From Methylobacterium sp. 2A (GTDB lineage Bacteria > Pseudomonadota > Alphaproteobacteria > Rhizobiales > Beijerinckiaceae), in contig NZ_VUOK01000040.1 of the NCBI RefSeq assembly GCF_009806555.1, forward strand, positions 186,001 to 250,000: DNA of 64,000 bases, given 5' to 3'. The number at the start of each line of letters is the position of its first letter. Position 1 is the first letter of the stretch. A program made the position numbers and the translations under genes. Of this stretch, positions 1 to 9,806 are shown one piece after another. Below the pieces are notes generated by a model, which saw only the letters and a program-made list of their open reading frames with translations, was not told the DNA's origin and made no database searches.

Positions 1-1
1 C

Positions 2-1174
2 GGCCTCGCCCTCGCGCTGCTGTCCGGCACGGCGCTCCTGCCGGTGCCCGCCTCGGCGCAGCAATCCTCCGGCCAAGGCACGCTCACACAGGTGGCGCGC
101 TTCGACCATCAGGTGACGGGCATAACCGTGAGCAAGGACGGGCGCATCTTCGTGAATTTCCCCCGCTGGAGCGAGGATGCCCCGGTCTCGGTCGCCGAGC
201 TGAAGGACGGCAAGCCCGTGCCCTTCCCGAATGAGGACTGGAACAGCTGGCGCAACGCGAAATCCGACACCATCGACCCCAAGACCCACTTCGTCTGCGT
301 CCAGAGCGTCGTGACCGATCAGCAGGACAGGCTCTGGGTGGTCGACGCGGCCGCGCCCGCCATGGCGCATGTCATCAAGGACGGACCCAAGCTCGTCGGC
401 ATCGACCTGAAGACCAACACGGTGGTGAAGACCATCCCGTTCGACACCAGCACTGTCCTGCAGGCCTCCTACATCAACGATGTGCGCATCGCGCCAGACG
501 GGAAGACCGCCTACCTGACCGATTCCGGCGCCGAGGGCGCGCTGATCGTCGTGGATCTCGACAGCGGCTCGGCCAAGCGCGTGCTCTCCGGCCACACCTC
601 GACCATGCCGGACAAGAGCGTGACGGTTCAGTATGACGGCAAGCCGCTGCGCCGCCCCGACGGGCGCGGCGTGGAATTCTCGGCGGACGGCATCGCCCTC
701 TCGCCCGACGGCAAGACGCTGTATTGGCAGGCGATCAAGGGCAAGACGCTCTACAGCCTGCCGACCGACGCGCTCACCGGCTGGGCCACCTCGTCCTTCG
801 TGCCCGAGATGCTGAGCGACCGGACGCTGAGTGGCAAGATCACGACCGTCGGCGAGAATGGCCCCGCCGACGGCCTGCTGATCGCCCGCAAGGACGGGCG
901 GATGTACGTGACCTCGCCGCAGGACAACGCCGTGAAGGTGCGCGACCTGTCGCAGACGGGATCGAGCCTCACCACCCTGGTCCAGGATCCGCGGCTGCGC
1001 TGGCCCGACACGTTCAGCGAGGGGCCGGACGGCACGATCTACGTGACGACCTCGCACATCCAGGATTCGGCCGATTACAAGCCCGGCGCGCCGATCAGCC
1101 TGCCGACGGAGCTGTGGGCAATCAAGTCCGGCCCGGGCGACGTCACGGGCTCGACCGGCGGCGCGGCGCGCTGA
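2..1174 (+). CDS. Secreted major royal jelly/yellow-family (SMP-30-like) protein, 5' truncated
   Basis: The reading frame is open to the left edge. The first visible residues (GLALALLSGTALLPVPASA) are the hydrophobic core and A-S-A cleavage site of a signal peptide, so the true start lies outside the window and the GTG at 44 is internal. The mature part carries features of the yellow/MRJP beta-propeller family: LWVVDA near the start, then blade-like repeats such as DVRIAPDGKTAYLTDS and GIALSPDGKTLYW. It is probably periplasmic. Bacterial members are mostly uncharacterised and related to gluconolactonase-like propellers, so the substrate is unknown. It converges on the hydrolase gene with only 10 bp between the stop codons. 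Family assignment is fairly secure; function is not. Confidence 0.8.
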   Translation, partial: GLALALLSGTALLPVPASAQQSSGQGTLTQVARFDHQVTGITVSKDGRIFVNFPRWSEDAPVSVAELKDGKPVPFPNEDWNSWRNAKSDTIDPKTHFVCVQSVVTDQQDRLWVVDAAAPAMAHVIKDGPKLVGIDLKTNTVVKTIPFDTSTVLQASYINDVRIAPDGKTAYLTDSGAEGALIVVDLDSGSAKRVLSGHTSTMPDKSVTVQYDGKPLRRPDGRGVEFSADGIALSPDGKTLYWQAIKGKTLYSLPTDALTGWATSSFVPEMLSDRTLSGKITTVGENGPADGLLIARKDGRMYVTSPQDNAVKVRDLSQTGSSLTTLVQDPRLRWPDTFSEGPDGTIYVTTSHIQDSADYKPGAPISLPTELWAIKSGPGDVTGSTGGAAR

Positions 1175-1184
1175 AGCGCGATGC

Positions 1185-2753
1185 TCAACGCGGCGGCGCG
1201 GTCTCCGCATGGTGGCCGAACAGCGGGGTCTCGGCGGCCGCATTGACGATCACCGCGACATCGGCCGGCAGCAGAAAGCCCTCCGCCTGGGCGGCGCGGG
1301 CCGCCGTGCGGACGCGGTTCTCGTAATCCTGCCGGCTGGTGTAGCGCTCGGCCAGTGACGGAAGGCCGGTGTCGTTCCCGTCGCGGCTGCGCGCGAACGG
1401 CTGATAGGTCCCGACCAGCGAGCAGGTGAATTTGGCGAGCGGCGCGTTCTGGCCGCCGTAGACGCCCAGCGGGACTGCGATATCGGGCAGCCGCACGCCG
1501 CCGATCGGGTTTCCGTCCGCGTCGCGCTGGGGAACCTGCACGATCGCGTCCGGAAGCGCTTTCGGCGCCTGCAGGACGTTCGGATCCCCGGGGGCGGGCT
1601 GCAGCGGCATCAGCCGCGTCGCGGGCGGCGGCGCGTTGCGCGCCACCCAATCGTCCAGCCGCTCGAGCGTCGCCCGGGCGACGGGCGCCCAGTCGAGCCG
1701 ACCGGGCGGGCGCGTGCAGCTCTCCGTCTTGACCACGGTAACGTGCGAGGCGCCGGCGACGTCGTACATCCGCACATTGGCGGGCAGAGGGAGGTCCGCG
1801 GTGCCGTGCGCGCCTGTCCGGCCGAGCGACGCACGCAGCGAGGCGTAATCCACCGTCGAATTGAGCAGCATCATCTTGGGCGGCACTTCCCCGCGCGCCT
1901 CGACCGTCTTGACGATCTCGCCGATCGTCAACGGACCGTCATTCACGCCCGGGAATTCGGGATCGGCGAAATTGGGTGTCTTGTCGCCGCTCGAAAGAGG
2001 CCCGGTGCCGGATTGCAGGATCGGCAGCAAGCCGGCGCCCGACACGAAGACGTGCAGGCCGTCGAACACCCGCCGCCCCTCTGCGACGTTGAAGCCGTGC
2101 AGCAGAAAGGTCTTCAGGAACCGGCCGTCCTGGGATTTGCCGGTGGCGAGCGTCCGGTTGATGGTCCCGGCGAGCGGGTTGCGCGTCCCCGCGGCATCGG
2201 CCGCCGCGTGGGCGAGGAAATCCGCCGTGTCGCGCACGATGGCGAAGCCGACACCCTCGACGAAGCGCCGCTTCCCATCCGCATCGGTGAAGGCCGGCAG
2301 CTCCGCCCCGCGGCCGAGTTCCCAATAGACCTCGGCCACCGCATAGCCGCGATCCTCCAGGAAGCCGGTGCCGGGCTCAAGGTTGCCCGATTGCATCGGG
2401 AGGGTGCGGGGGCTGTTGTAGAGCGCGTTCGCGTAGGCGTTCCCGCGATTTGGCACGTCGATCAGGAGCGCGCCGTTGCCGGCGGCGGGATCGGCCGGGA
2501 CGAACAGGATGATGCGCGCCGCGTAGGCGACCTTGCCGTCCGGGGTGCGCTCGGCCTTGTCGAGGTCGGGGATGCCGCCCGCATCGGGCGCAAGTTCCCC
2601 ATGCACCGTTCCGTCGAGCCGGAGGTAATCTCCCGCCGCGAACGTGCCGTAGGGGTGTCGGTCCGTGATTTCGAGGCGGGTCACCGCGGCCCGCGCGGCG
2701 CTCCCGCACAAGGCGAAGGCGATCAGCGTGGCCGCGCTCAGAAGGCGTTCCAT
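1185..2753 (-). CDS. Secreted alpha/beta hydrolase (Abhydrolase_10-like domain)
   Basis: A 522-residue protein with a signal peptide (MERLLSAATLIAFALCGSAARA). It resembles the large exported hydrolase family in which the nucleophile lies in a G-x-S-Q-x-G-R motif; here GKSQDGRFL places Ser207 as the likely nucleophile. Further along, LLNSTVDY and AGASHVTV are candidate positions for the acid and the histidine. The substrate is unknown; esters or amides are likely from the fold. The upstream 190 bp hold no other gene. The start ATG is followed at once by a basic then hydrophobic leader, which supports it. Confidence 0.8.
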   Translation of the reverse strand: MERLLSAATLIAFALCGSAARAAVTRLEITDRHPYGTFAAGDYLRLDGTVHGELAPDAGGIPDLDKAERTPDGKVAYAARIILFVPADPAAGNGALLIDVPNRGNAYANALYNSPRTLPMQSGNLEPGTGFLEDRGYAVAEVYWELGRGAELPAFTDADGKRRFVEGVGFAIVRDTADFLAHAAADAAGTRNPLAGTINRTLATGKSQDGRFLKTFLLHGFNVAEGRRVFDGLHVFVSGAGLLPILQSGTGPLSSGDKTPNFADPEFPGVNDGPLTIGEIVKTVEARGEVPPKMMLLNSTVDYASLRASLGRTGAHGTADLPLPANVRMYDVAGASHVTVVKTESCTRPPGRLDWAPVARATLERLDDWVARNAPPPATRLMPLQPAPGDPNVLQAPKALPDAIVQVPQRDADGNPIGGVRLPDIAVPLGVYGGQNAPLAKFTCSLVGTYQPFARSRDGNDTGLPSLAERYTSRQDYENRVRTAARAAQAEGFLLPADVAVIVNAAAETPLFGHHAETAPPR

Positions 2754-2944
2754 GGCGATTCCCGTGCCGGTCCGGCCTCCTCCGAGCCGGATCTCACCGC
2801 GACCATCGCCGCGGCCGCCCGCCTGCGCAAGCGAAGGGAGAGGCTACGCCGTAACGTCTGGTTGTTCGTCGTCCCCGATCGCCCTGCCGACGATGCGACG
2901 CCAGCCGACCCGGTGACCGTCGTTCGGCGCGGATCGCATCGTGC

Positions 2945-3220
2945 TCAAGGATGCGGCGCGGGCGAGAAGCGGGCGGGCTCCGGCCCGTGGATACTCCGCG
3001 GCAGGATACGGCTGCCCTTCGCGCTCAGGAACCAGAGACCCGCCGTCCCGTCACCGGACCGTCTGGGCCGGACCAGCCCCCGCGCGAGAAGGGAGCGCAC
3101 GGTGCGCATTTCCCAGGGGCCGGGCGACGGCAGGGCGCCCTCGCGCTCCAATCGGCGCAGCATTATCTGCTGCGCCGGGGTAAGGGCGCGCCAAGCCGGG
3201 GACAGTTCAGACTCTGCCAT
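2945..3220 (-). CDS. Small hypothetical protein, possibly winged-helix-like
   Basis: A 91-residue protein with no family I recognise. Its composition is protein-like: LTPAQQIMLRRLEREG followed by MRTVRSLLARGLV and a strand-like GLWFLSAKG, in the order expected of a small winged helix that reads out as helix-helix-wing. The C-terminus is proline-rich and probably disordered. No strong Shine-Dalgarno sequence precedes the ATG. Opposite-strand frames over the same bases look like shadows. A role as a small DNA-binding protein is only a guess from the helix pattern. Confidence 0.45.
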   Translation of the reverse strand: MAESELSPAWRALTPAQQIMLRRLEREGALPSPGPWEMRTVRSLLARGLVRPRRSGDGTAGLWFLSAKGSRILPRSIHGPEPARFSPAPHP

Positions 3221-3511
3221 GACAGATTGGAACTAATCCAATGTGCGGCGCGCTGACAAGACGAATGGCCGCGCGCCTCGCTGCGAAGTGATAGACTTAC
3301 GGCTTGGGCCATCAGGGCAGCCTCGGTCGGGCTGAGTCTCACCGCCGAGCAGCCTCACGGATCGCCCTGACGCAGGGAAGAGCGGCTTCGCCGCGTCTTC
3401 CCCGCTCTGCAGGATGGGAACGGTGATGCGGAAGGCGATCCTGACCGTCAGGGAGTGCCGAAAGCGCGTCATACCCCGGAACGGCGCCGCCTGCTCAACA
3501 CCCTAGCCCAT

Positions 3512-3658
3512 ATGGGCGCGCTCGCCATCGCCCGGGGCTTCGTCGAGGCGAAGGGCGGCACCGTTACGGCGGCGAATTGGGGCGATCGCAGGGGAGCCTG
3601 CTTCACCATGACCCCGCCGGTTCCCAACCGGGTCGCGCTGCAAGTCATCGCGGCCTGA
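3512..3658 (+). pseudogene. C-terminal remnant of a sensor histidine kinase (KdpD-like)
   Basis: The last ~48 residues read MGALAIARGFVEAKGGTV...AANWGDRRGACFTM. This matches the end of a HATPase_c domain, where an intact kinase has G-L-G-L-A-I-x-R-x-F-V-E-A-x-G-G followed by A-A-N-R and a final F-T-I-x-L-P. The G-L-G-L part of the G2 box is damaged, and nothing upstream encodes the phosphoacceptor helix, N box or G1 box. The piece therefore cannot be an active kinase. Wording of the motif is closest to KdpD, but other hybrid kinases share it. Confidence 0.6.
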
Positions 3659-3670
3659 TCGGCCCGGCCG

Positions 3671-5017
3671 TCAATGCGCTCCCCCGACGAACACGAACTT
3701 GAACAGGAAGATCGCGGCGATCACCCACACCACCGGCTTCACCTCCCGCGCCCGGCCGGTGAGGAGCTTGAGCGCCGCGTAGGTGATGAAGCCGCAGGAG
3801 ACCCCGGTGGCGATCGAGTAGGTGAACGGCATGAGCAGCGCGGTCACGCAGGCCGGGATCACCTCGGTGCGATCGTCCCAGTCGAGATCGGCCAGGTCGC
3901 GCAGCATCAGGCAGGCGACGTAGAACAGGGCCGGTGCGGTCGCGTAGGGTGGCACCGCCGCCGCCAGCGGGGCGAAGAACAGGCAGGCCAGGAACAGGGC
4001 CGCCACCGTCACGGCGGTGAGCCCGGTCCTTCCCCCCTCCTCCACCCCGGAGGCGCTCTCGAGATACGCGGTGGTGCTCGACGTTCCGAGCAGCGAGCCC
4101 GCGAAGACCGAGACGGAATCGGCCATCAGCGCCCGGTCGAGGCGACGCATTCGGCCCTCCGTGAGCAGACCCGCGCGGTTGGCTACGCCCATCAGCGTAC
4201 CGGTGGCGTCGAACAGCTCGACCAGGAACAGGACGAGGATCACGTTCAGCAGACCGCCCGAAAGCGCGCCCGGGATATCGAGCGCGAACAGCGTCGGGGC
4301 GATGGAGGGCGGCAGAGAGACGAGGCCCTGGAAACTGTTGCCCGCCACGGCGAAGCTGAGGACGGTGACCGCGAGGATGCTGGACAGCAGCGCCGCCCGT
4401 ACCTTTCGGGCCGATAGAACGGCGACCATGAGAAAGCCGATCACCGCCAGCACGACCGCGGGCTTGTGCAGGTCGCCGAGGGTGACGAAGGTCGCCGGGC
4501 TCGCCGCGACGACACCGGCATTCCTCAGGGCGATGATCGCCAGGAACAGCCCGATCCCCGCCGTGATCGCGATGCGCATGGAGGGCGGGATTCCATCGAC
4601 GATGATCGCCCGCAAGCCGGTCAGCGTGACGATCAGGAAGCACAGGCCGGAGATGAACACTGCCCCGAGGGCGGCCGGCCAGGAAAAGCCGAGGCCCTGC
4701 ACCACCACGTAGGTGAAATAGGCGTTGAGCCCCATCCCGGGCGCGAGGGCGATCGGATAATTGGCGTAGAGCCCCATGATCGCCGAGCCGAGAGCCGCCA
4801 CGAGGCAGGTCGCCACGAACACGGCGCCCCGGGGCATGCCGGCATCGGCCAGGATGCTGGGGTTGACGAAGACGATGTAGGCCATCGTCAGGAAGGTGGT
4901 CAGACCCGCCAGCAGCTCGGTGCGGACGGTGGTGCCGTGCTCGGCGAGCCGGAAGGTGCGTTCCAGAAGGCCGCCTGGGTTTGGCGCGGGCGAGACCGCG
5001 CCTCGCTTCATGTCCAT
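3671..5017 (-). CDS. NCS2/AzgA-type purine permease
   Basis: A polytopic membrane protein of about 448 residues of the adenine/guanine/hypoxanthine permease group. The N-terminus has [21 protein letters not shown], then [13 protein letters not shown], a hallmark of AzgA/GhxP-like proteins; a late [10 protein letters not shown] motif also fits. It should import a purine base by proton symport. The ATG at 5017 is chosen because GAGG lies 7 nt upstream; an ATG at 5038 and one at 5011 (ATGA overlap with the upstream stop) are alternatives. It overlaps the end of the molybdopterin dehydrogenase gene, so import and oxidation are probably co-transcribed. The exact base carried (xanthine, hypoxanthine, guanine or adenine) cannot be told from sequence. 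Confidence 0.88.
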   Translation of the reverse strand: MDMKRGAVSPAPNPGGLLERTFRLAEHGTTVRTELLAGLTTFLTMAYIVFVNPSILADAGMPRGAVFVATCLVAALGSAIMGLYANYPIALAPGMGLNAYFTYVVVQGLGFSWPAALGAVFISGLCFLIVTLTGLRAIIVDGIPPSMRIAITAGIGLFLAIIALRNAGVVAASPATFVTLGDLHKPAVVLAVIGFLMVAVLSARKVRAALLSSILAVTVLSFAVAGNSFQGLVSLPPSIAPTLFALDIPGALSGGLLNVILVLFLVELFDATGTLMGVANRAGLLTEGRMRRLDRALMADSVSVFAGSLLGTSSTTAYLESASGVEEGGRTGLTAVTVAALFLACLFFAPLAAAVPPYATAPALFYVACLMLRDLADLDWDDRTEVIPACVTALLMPFTYSIATGVSCGFITYAALKLLTGRAREVKPVVWVIAAIFLFKFVFVGGAH

Positions 5018-7752
5018 GCCGCGTCCTCGCTCAGGCATGTCGCGACGGCCCGATAGATCCGGTCCGGCGCGAACGGCGTCGCCGTGAGCCGCGCCCCGGT
5101 GGCGTCGCGGATCGCGTTTCCGAGCGCCGCCGCGACCGGATTGTAGGGCGATTCGCTCATCGACTTCGCGCCCAGCGGCCCGACGCTATCGTACGTCTCG
5201 GCGAAGAGGACCTGCGTGTCCGGGACATCGGCGCAGGCGGGGACGTGGTAATCGCGGAAGACCTGCGTGACGACCCGGCCCTCGCCGTCGATGCGGACAT
5301 CCTCGTAGAGCGCGGCGCCGATCGCCTGCGCGACGCCGCCCTCCACTTGGCCGCGGCACTGCATCGGGTTGATGACGCGGCCGGCATCGGCGGCGTGGAT
5401 GCTGCGCAGGATGCGCACTTCCCCGGTCTGCGGCCGGACGGCCACCCGGAAGGCCTGGACGTTGAACGACACCGAGCGCGGGCTGCCGTCGGCGCGTCCA
5501 TCGGCTTCGAGCGGTCCGAGCGCGGCGAGCGCGAGCGGGCCGTGCGGGGTCTCGACCGCGTCGCCGGTTAACCGGCACGCCTCGGCCGCCGAGCCGGACA
5601 ATTCGGCCGCGCGCGCAAGGATTTGCTCCGCCAGAGCCTCGGCGGCCCGCAGAACCGCGAGGCCGCCAACTACGGTGCCGGTGCTGCCATAGGCGCCCGT
5701 GTCGTGGCCGACCGCGTCCGTGTCGGCGCCGAGGATCCGGACGCGTTCGGGATCGGCGCGCAACGAAGAGGCCGCGATCTGGCGATGCACCGTGATCGTC
5801 CCATTGCCGAACTCGGCGGTGCCGACCCTGACGGTGTAGCTGCCGTCCGCCTCCAGGGCCGCCCGGGCATCGGCGAAGTGGCCGCGGGGCGGGATCGTGT
5901 CGATCATCGCCATCGCCATGCCGGTGCCGGCGCGCCAGCCGGGCTCCGGCTCGGGCCCGGGGTCGGATCGCAGGGCCGCCTCCACCAGATCCAGGCACTG
6001 GTCGAGTCCGTAGCTGCCGAACACCACGTCGTGCGGCTCCAGGCTGTTCGACACCATGGCGTCGCCCGGCCTTACGGCGTTGCGGCGACGCAGGCTGAAC
6101 GGATCCAGGTCGAGACGCCGGGCGACCTCGTCCAGGGCGGATTCGAGGGCGAAGACCGTCTGGCTCAGACCGTATCCCCGGAAGGCGCCGGCCGGCACCG
6201 TATGGGTGTAGACCGCGCGTCCCGCGACGCGCTTGTTCGGGCAGGCATAGGCGGCCAGCACCTCGTTGCAGCCGTGGTGGATCACCCCGCCCGCATGGTT
6301 GCCGTAGGCGCCCGTATCGGAGAGCACGGCGAGGTCGATGGCAGTGAGCGTCCCGTCCCGGCGGGCGCCGACCGTAACCGTGACCCGCATCGGGTGGCGC
6401 GTCGTGGTCGCGGTGAACTGCTCCTGCCGGGTCAGCTCCCAGCGCACCGGGCGGCCGGTTCGCAGCACCGCCAGGGCAACGAGGTCTTCGGTCAGCATCT
6501 CCTGCTTGCCGCCGAACCCGCCGCCGACCCGACCGCAGACGACGCGCACGGCGTCCTGCTCCAGGCCGAACAGGTCGCACAGGGCGTCGCGCGTGAGGAA
6601 CGGCACCTGGCTGCTGGTGCGCAGCGTCAGGCGGCCGTCAGCATCGCGCCAGCCGATGCAGCCATGGGTCTCCAGAGCCGCGTGCTGGACGCGCTGGGAC
6701 AGGAACGTCTCCGTGTAGACGATGTCGGCGGCGGCAAGCCCCGCCGCGACGTCGCCGATCTCGCCATGGACCTCCGCGGCAAGGTTCGGGTGACGCCCGA
6801 GCGGCGGCGCGTCGGCGCCGGGTGGTTCGCCGCGTTCGTGGACCCGCGGGGCATCCGCTTCGAGGGCGCGCGCCGGATCGAGCAGGGGGGGCCGAACCTC
6901 ATAGGTCACGCGCAGCGCCCGGCAGCCGGCCTCGGCGGCCGCCTCGGTCTCGGCGACCACCGCGGCGACCCGCTGGCCGACGAAGCGCAGGATCGGATCG
7001 AGCACGCGCGTATCGGCGGCATCGTCCCGGGGGTCCTGGTGGCGGCCGGTCGAGAAGCGGCGGGCCGGAGCATCCGCGTGGGTGAGGATGGCGACGACGC
7101 CGGGAATCGCCGCCGCCGCGGACACGTCGATCGCCACGATGCGGGCATGGGCGTGCGGCGAGCGCAGGACTTTGAGGTGGAGGGCTTCCCCGGGTGGGAG
7201 GTCGAGGGTGAAAGGCGCCCGTCCGGAAACCACGAGCGGCGCCGCCGGTGCAGGCACGTTCCGCCCCACGGGATCGCCGCCCGCCCCTACGCCCGCCGCA
7301 TGGCCGACCCCCGCGATCGCGTCCCGGATTGCGCGATAGCCGGTGCAGCGGCAGAGGTTGCCCTTCAACGCGGTGCCGAGGTCCCGCCGCTGACCCTGGT
7401 CGAGGGCGGCCGCGGTCATGATCATGCCCGGCGTGCAGAAGCCGCACTGGAAACCCTGCGCGGCCAGGAACGCGGCCTGCATCGGATGCAGCGCCCGAGG
7501 CGCATCCTCGCCCGTCCGGCATGGGCCGGCGAGCCCCTCGATGGTGGTCACGCTCCGGCCCTCGGCGCGGAAGGCCGGGATCAGGCAGCTATGCACTGGC
7601 TCGCCATCGAGATGGATCGTGCAGGCGCCGCAATCGCCCGCATCACAGCCTTTCTTGACGCCGAACCACCCGGCCTCGCGCAGGTAGGTGCGCAGGCATT
7701 GGCCGGGCCGCGGCTCGGCCTCGTGTGCGGTTCCGTTGATCGTCAGATGCAT
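5008..7752 (-). CDS. Fused [2Fe-2S]/molybdopterin dehydrogenase, xanthine dehydrogenase family
   Basis: A 914-residue cytoplasmic protein of the xanthine/aldehyde oxidoreductase family. Residues 1-75 form a plant-type 2Fe-2S domain with Cys36, 41, 44 and 56; residues 80-150 form the second cluster domain with Cys103, 106, 134 and 136. From about residue 180 the molybdenum subunit follows, with GGGFGGKQ, a later AFRGYG loop and a C-terminal GAKSMSESP region where the catalytic Glu is expected. This small-plus-large fusion resembles the domain order of Desulfovibrio aldehyde oxidoreductase, but here FAD is supplied by the adjacent upstream gene (10-bp overlap). A GGGAGAGGGCGG ribosome site precedes the ATG. 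The purine permease downstream makes xanthine/hypoxanthine the likely substrate; an aldehyde or other heterocycle is possible. Confidence 0.88.
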   Translation of the reverse strand: MHLTINGTAHEAEPRPGQCLRTYLREAGWFGVKKGCDAGDCGACTIHLDGEPVHSCLIPAFRAEGRSVTTIEGLAGPCRTGEDAPRALHPMQAAFLAAQGFQCGFCTPGMIMTAAALDQGQRRDLGTALKGNLCRCTGYRAIRDAIAGVGHAAGVGAGGDPVGRNVPAPAAPLVVSGRAPFTLDLPPGEALHLKVLRSPHAHARIVAIDVSAAAAIPGVVAILTHADAPARRFSTGRHQDPRDDAADTRVLDPILRFVGQRVAAVVAETEAAAEAGCRALRVTYEVRPPLLDPARALEADAPRVHERGEPPGADAPPLGRHPNLAAEVHGEIGDVAAGLAAADIVYTETFLSQRVQHAALETHGCIGWRDADGRLTLRTSSQVPFLTRDALCDLFGLEQDAVRVVCGRVGGGFGGKQEMLTEDLVALAVLRTGRPVRWELTRQEQFTATTTRHPMRVTVTVGARRDGTLTAIDLAVLSDTGAYGNHAGGVIHHGCNEVLAAYACPNKRVAGRAVYTHTVPAGAFRGYGLSQTVFALESALDEVARRLDLDPFSLRRRNAVRPGDAMVSNSLEPHDVVFGSYGLDQCLDLVEAALRSDPGPEPEPGWRAGTGMAMAMIDTIPPRGHFADARAALEADGSYTVRVGTAEFGNGTITVHRQIAASSLRADPERVRILGADTDAVGHDTGAYGSTGTVVGGLAVLRAAEALAEQILARAAELSGSAAEACRLTGDAVETPHGPLALAALGPLEADGRADGSPRSVSFNVQAFRVAVRPQTGEVRILRSIHAADAGRVINPMQCRGQVEGGVAQAIGAALYEDVRIDGEGRVVTQVFRDYHVPACADVPDTQVLFAETYDSVGPLGAKSMSESPYNPVAAALGNAIRDATGARLTATPFAPDRIYRAVATCLSEDAAWT

Positions 7753-8573
7753 GATCCGCCCTCTCCCAGGGCGTCGCGGATCTCCCGGGCGAGGAGACCG
7801 GTGACGTGGCGCCGCCAGTCGGGACGGCCATGAACGTCATCGTGGTAGAGGGCGTCGGGGATCGCGGCGGCGATGGCCTGGGCCAGGGCCGCATCGTCGG
7901 GCAGGCCGTCGAAGGCGAGGCGGATCGGCCGGCGAACCGCGGCCGTCACGGTGAGCGCGACGGCGCCGCTGGCCTCCAGCGTACCGATCAGGAGCGCCCC
8001 GGATCGGCCGGCCGGGCTCAGGCTGATGCGCCGGAACGCCGTCCGCCGCATCAGAGCCTCCGTCGGGATGTGCAGGCCGCGCAGGATCTCGCCGGGGCGC
8101 AGGGCGTTGCGCCGGGGACCGAGCACGAAATCCATCGCGGGCAGATCCCGCTCGGCCCCATCCGCCGACCAGATCGTGCAACGCGCGTCCAGCGCCGCAG
8201 CCAGCGCGGTCATCGGCCCGGCCGGAAGGGCGAGGCAGAGATTGCCGCCCACGGTCGCGGTGTTCCAGATCTTGAACGAGCCGAGAAGCGCGCGGCAGCA
8301 CTGCCCGATCAGAGGCGCTGCGCTCCAGGCGGGCGGGAGATCGAGCCGGTCGAGCTGCGCGAAGGTGCAGGTCGCCGCGAGCGTCAGGCCGTCCGGTCCG
8401 ATCGCGTGCGGCGACCATCCGAGACTCGTCAAGTCGACAAGGCGGCGCGTCGTGAGCTGCGGCTCGGAGAACAGCCACGTCCCGCCCGCGAGGCAGGCAT
8501 CGCCGTCCTGCCAGGACGGCAGCTGCGATCGGCTTCGCGGCCGGAGAACGGTCTCGACGGTGTTGAGATCCAT
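7743..8573 (-). CDS. FAD-binding subunit of the molybdenum dehydrogenase (XDH FAD domain)
   Basis: A 276-residue CoxM/XdhB-like protein. It has AGGTWL near the N-terminus (FAD pyrophosphate loop), [14 protein letters not shown] in the middle (the second FAD-binding motif), and a C-terminal CO-dehydrogenase flavoprotein-like domain. It would pass electrons from the iron-sulphur clusters of the fused partner to NAD or another acceptor. It is the first gene of a tightly overlapping three-gene unit with the fused dehydrogenase and the permease, and diverges from the broken uricase gene. Confidence 0.85.
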   Translation of the reverse strand: MDLNTVETVLRPRSRSQLPSWQDGDACLAGGTWLFSEPQLTTRRLVDLTSLGWSPHAIGPDGLTLAATCTFAQLDRLDLPPAWSAAPLIGQCCRALLGSFKIWNTATVGGNLCLALPAGPMTALAAALDARCTIWSADGAERDLPAMDFVLGPRRNALRPGEILRGLHIPTEALMRRTAFRRISLSPAGRSGALLIGTLEASGAVALTVTAAVRRPIRLAFDGLPDDAALAQAIAAAIPDALYHDDVHGRPDWRRHVTGLLAREIRDALGEGGSCI

Positions 8574-8720
8574 ATGGCTCGCTATCCGGCAGGGGGATTC
8601 GAGCGACGCACTATGCGTGCCGGTCCGCGGACCCGGTCAAGTCGAGGCACGGCCGGCCAGGCTTGGGACCTCGGGGATCGCGTCCTAAGCTCCGCCCGAC
8701 CCCTCCAACCGGCGATCACC

Positions 8721-9497
8721 ATGCCGCTGACGGCCGCGCGCTTCGGAAAGGAGCGCGTTCGGGTGATGCGGCTCGCCCGCGACGGCGACAACCGGGCCTG
8801 CATCGCGACCGACAGCGTGAAGAACATCGTCAACGTGACGGCGGCCCGGAATCTCACGCTCGACGCGGAATCGTTCGTCGGTACGGTGGCGCGCGTGCTC
8901 CTCGAAACCTATCCGCAGGTCGCTTCGGTCTCGATCGAGGCCGAAGAGACGCGGTGGCTGCGCCACGCCGTCGATGGTCTGCCGCATGGTCAAACCTTCA
9001 CCCGCGACGGGAACGGCTTCGGCCTCGTGGCCGATCGCGCCGGATCGACCCTCCGCTCGGGTCTGCGCGGCTTCACCTTCATGAAGACCACGCAGTGCGG
9101 CTGGACCGGATTCGTCGATGACCCGTACCGCACCCTGCCCGCGATACGACCGACCGGATCGCCGCCACCAGCGCGGACGCCGCCTGGTCCTGGTCGGCGA
9201 AGCCGGCCGATTACGGGATTGTGAACACCCGCATCCTCGCGATCCTGCTGCGGGTATGTGGCACCACCTGAAGCCGGGGCATCCAGGACAGCCTGTACCG
9301 GATGGGCGAGGCCGCGCTCGCCGAGGTCCCGGAACTGGCCGACATCGCCTTCGTGATGCCGAACAAGCATGATGCCGAACAAGCATGATGTGCCGACCGA
9401 TCTGAGACCGTTCGGTCTCGACCACGGCGGCGCCGTTTTCCTGCCGACCGACGAGCCGTATCGCCGGATCGAGACGACGATCGGCCGTCGCGACTGA
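8721..9497 (+). pseudogene. Uricase (urate oxidase) pseudogene with several lesions
   Basis: Three consecutive pieces match urate oxidase: LTAARFGKERVRVMRLARDGD, then ATDSVKNIVNV through FMKTTQ...GF, then DTTDRIAATSADAAWSW, SRGIQDSLYRMGEA, FVMPNKH and a final FGLDHGGAVFLPTDEP. They cannot be read as one protein. About 30 residues normally found between R-D-G-D and E-G-D-N appear deleted near 8784-8792. A single-base shift occurs near 9138-9143. An in-frame TGA sits at 9269-9271. A 16-bp tandem duplication (9355-9370 and 9371-9386) shifts the frame again. The active-site region ATDS is still visible. It lies divergent from an intact purine dehydrogenase gene, so urate oxidation has been lost here. 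Confidence 0.9.
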
Positions 9498-9806
9498 CCG
9501 TCTGCGAGGCACGACGGTGCCCGGATCACCGGAGCCAGCCAGGTACGCTCTGCGACAGGGTCGGGAGCGACGCAATCATAAGGCGAACTTGCATCAAAGA
9601 TGCTCGTGATGCGCGAAGATCAAGAGTCGATCTGTGCTCCCTTAACTCGGATGTAAGAGCTGCGGATCATAGGGAATGCTTACGCATCGGGCATCCATGC
9701 GCGGCGCATTGCAAAACAGATCAATTCTGCGCCGCGTGATCAGGCTCGATTTCGGTGTGGACGCGCTTGGCGGGTGGGCGCGTCTTCCTGATCCTCGGAG
9801 AGAACC
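9498..9806. other. Intergenic stretch with no gene seen
   Basis: About 310 bp between the uricase remnant and the chemoreceptor. I see no coding pattern, no tRNA-like fold and no clear promoter consensus. The last bases hold the GGAGAG ribosome site of the chemoreceptor gene. Confidence 0.6.

Noticed and set aside
5623-7833. Long plus-strand frame (736 codons) opposite the molybdenum dehydrogenase
   Set aside because: It is an antisense shadow: composition is Arg/Gly/Ala/His-rich with no family motif, and the other strand encodes a clear enzyme. High GC makes such frames common.
8721-9497. Reading the uricase breaks as simple sequencing error or programmed frameshift
   Set aside because: An internal deletion, a stop codon and a 16-bp duplication occur together, and no slippery site is present.
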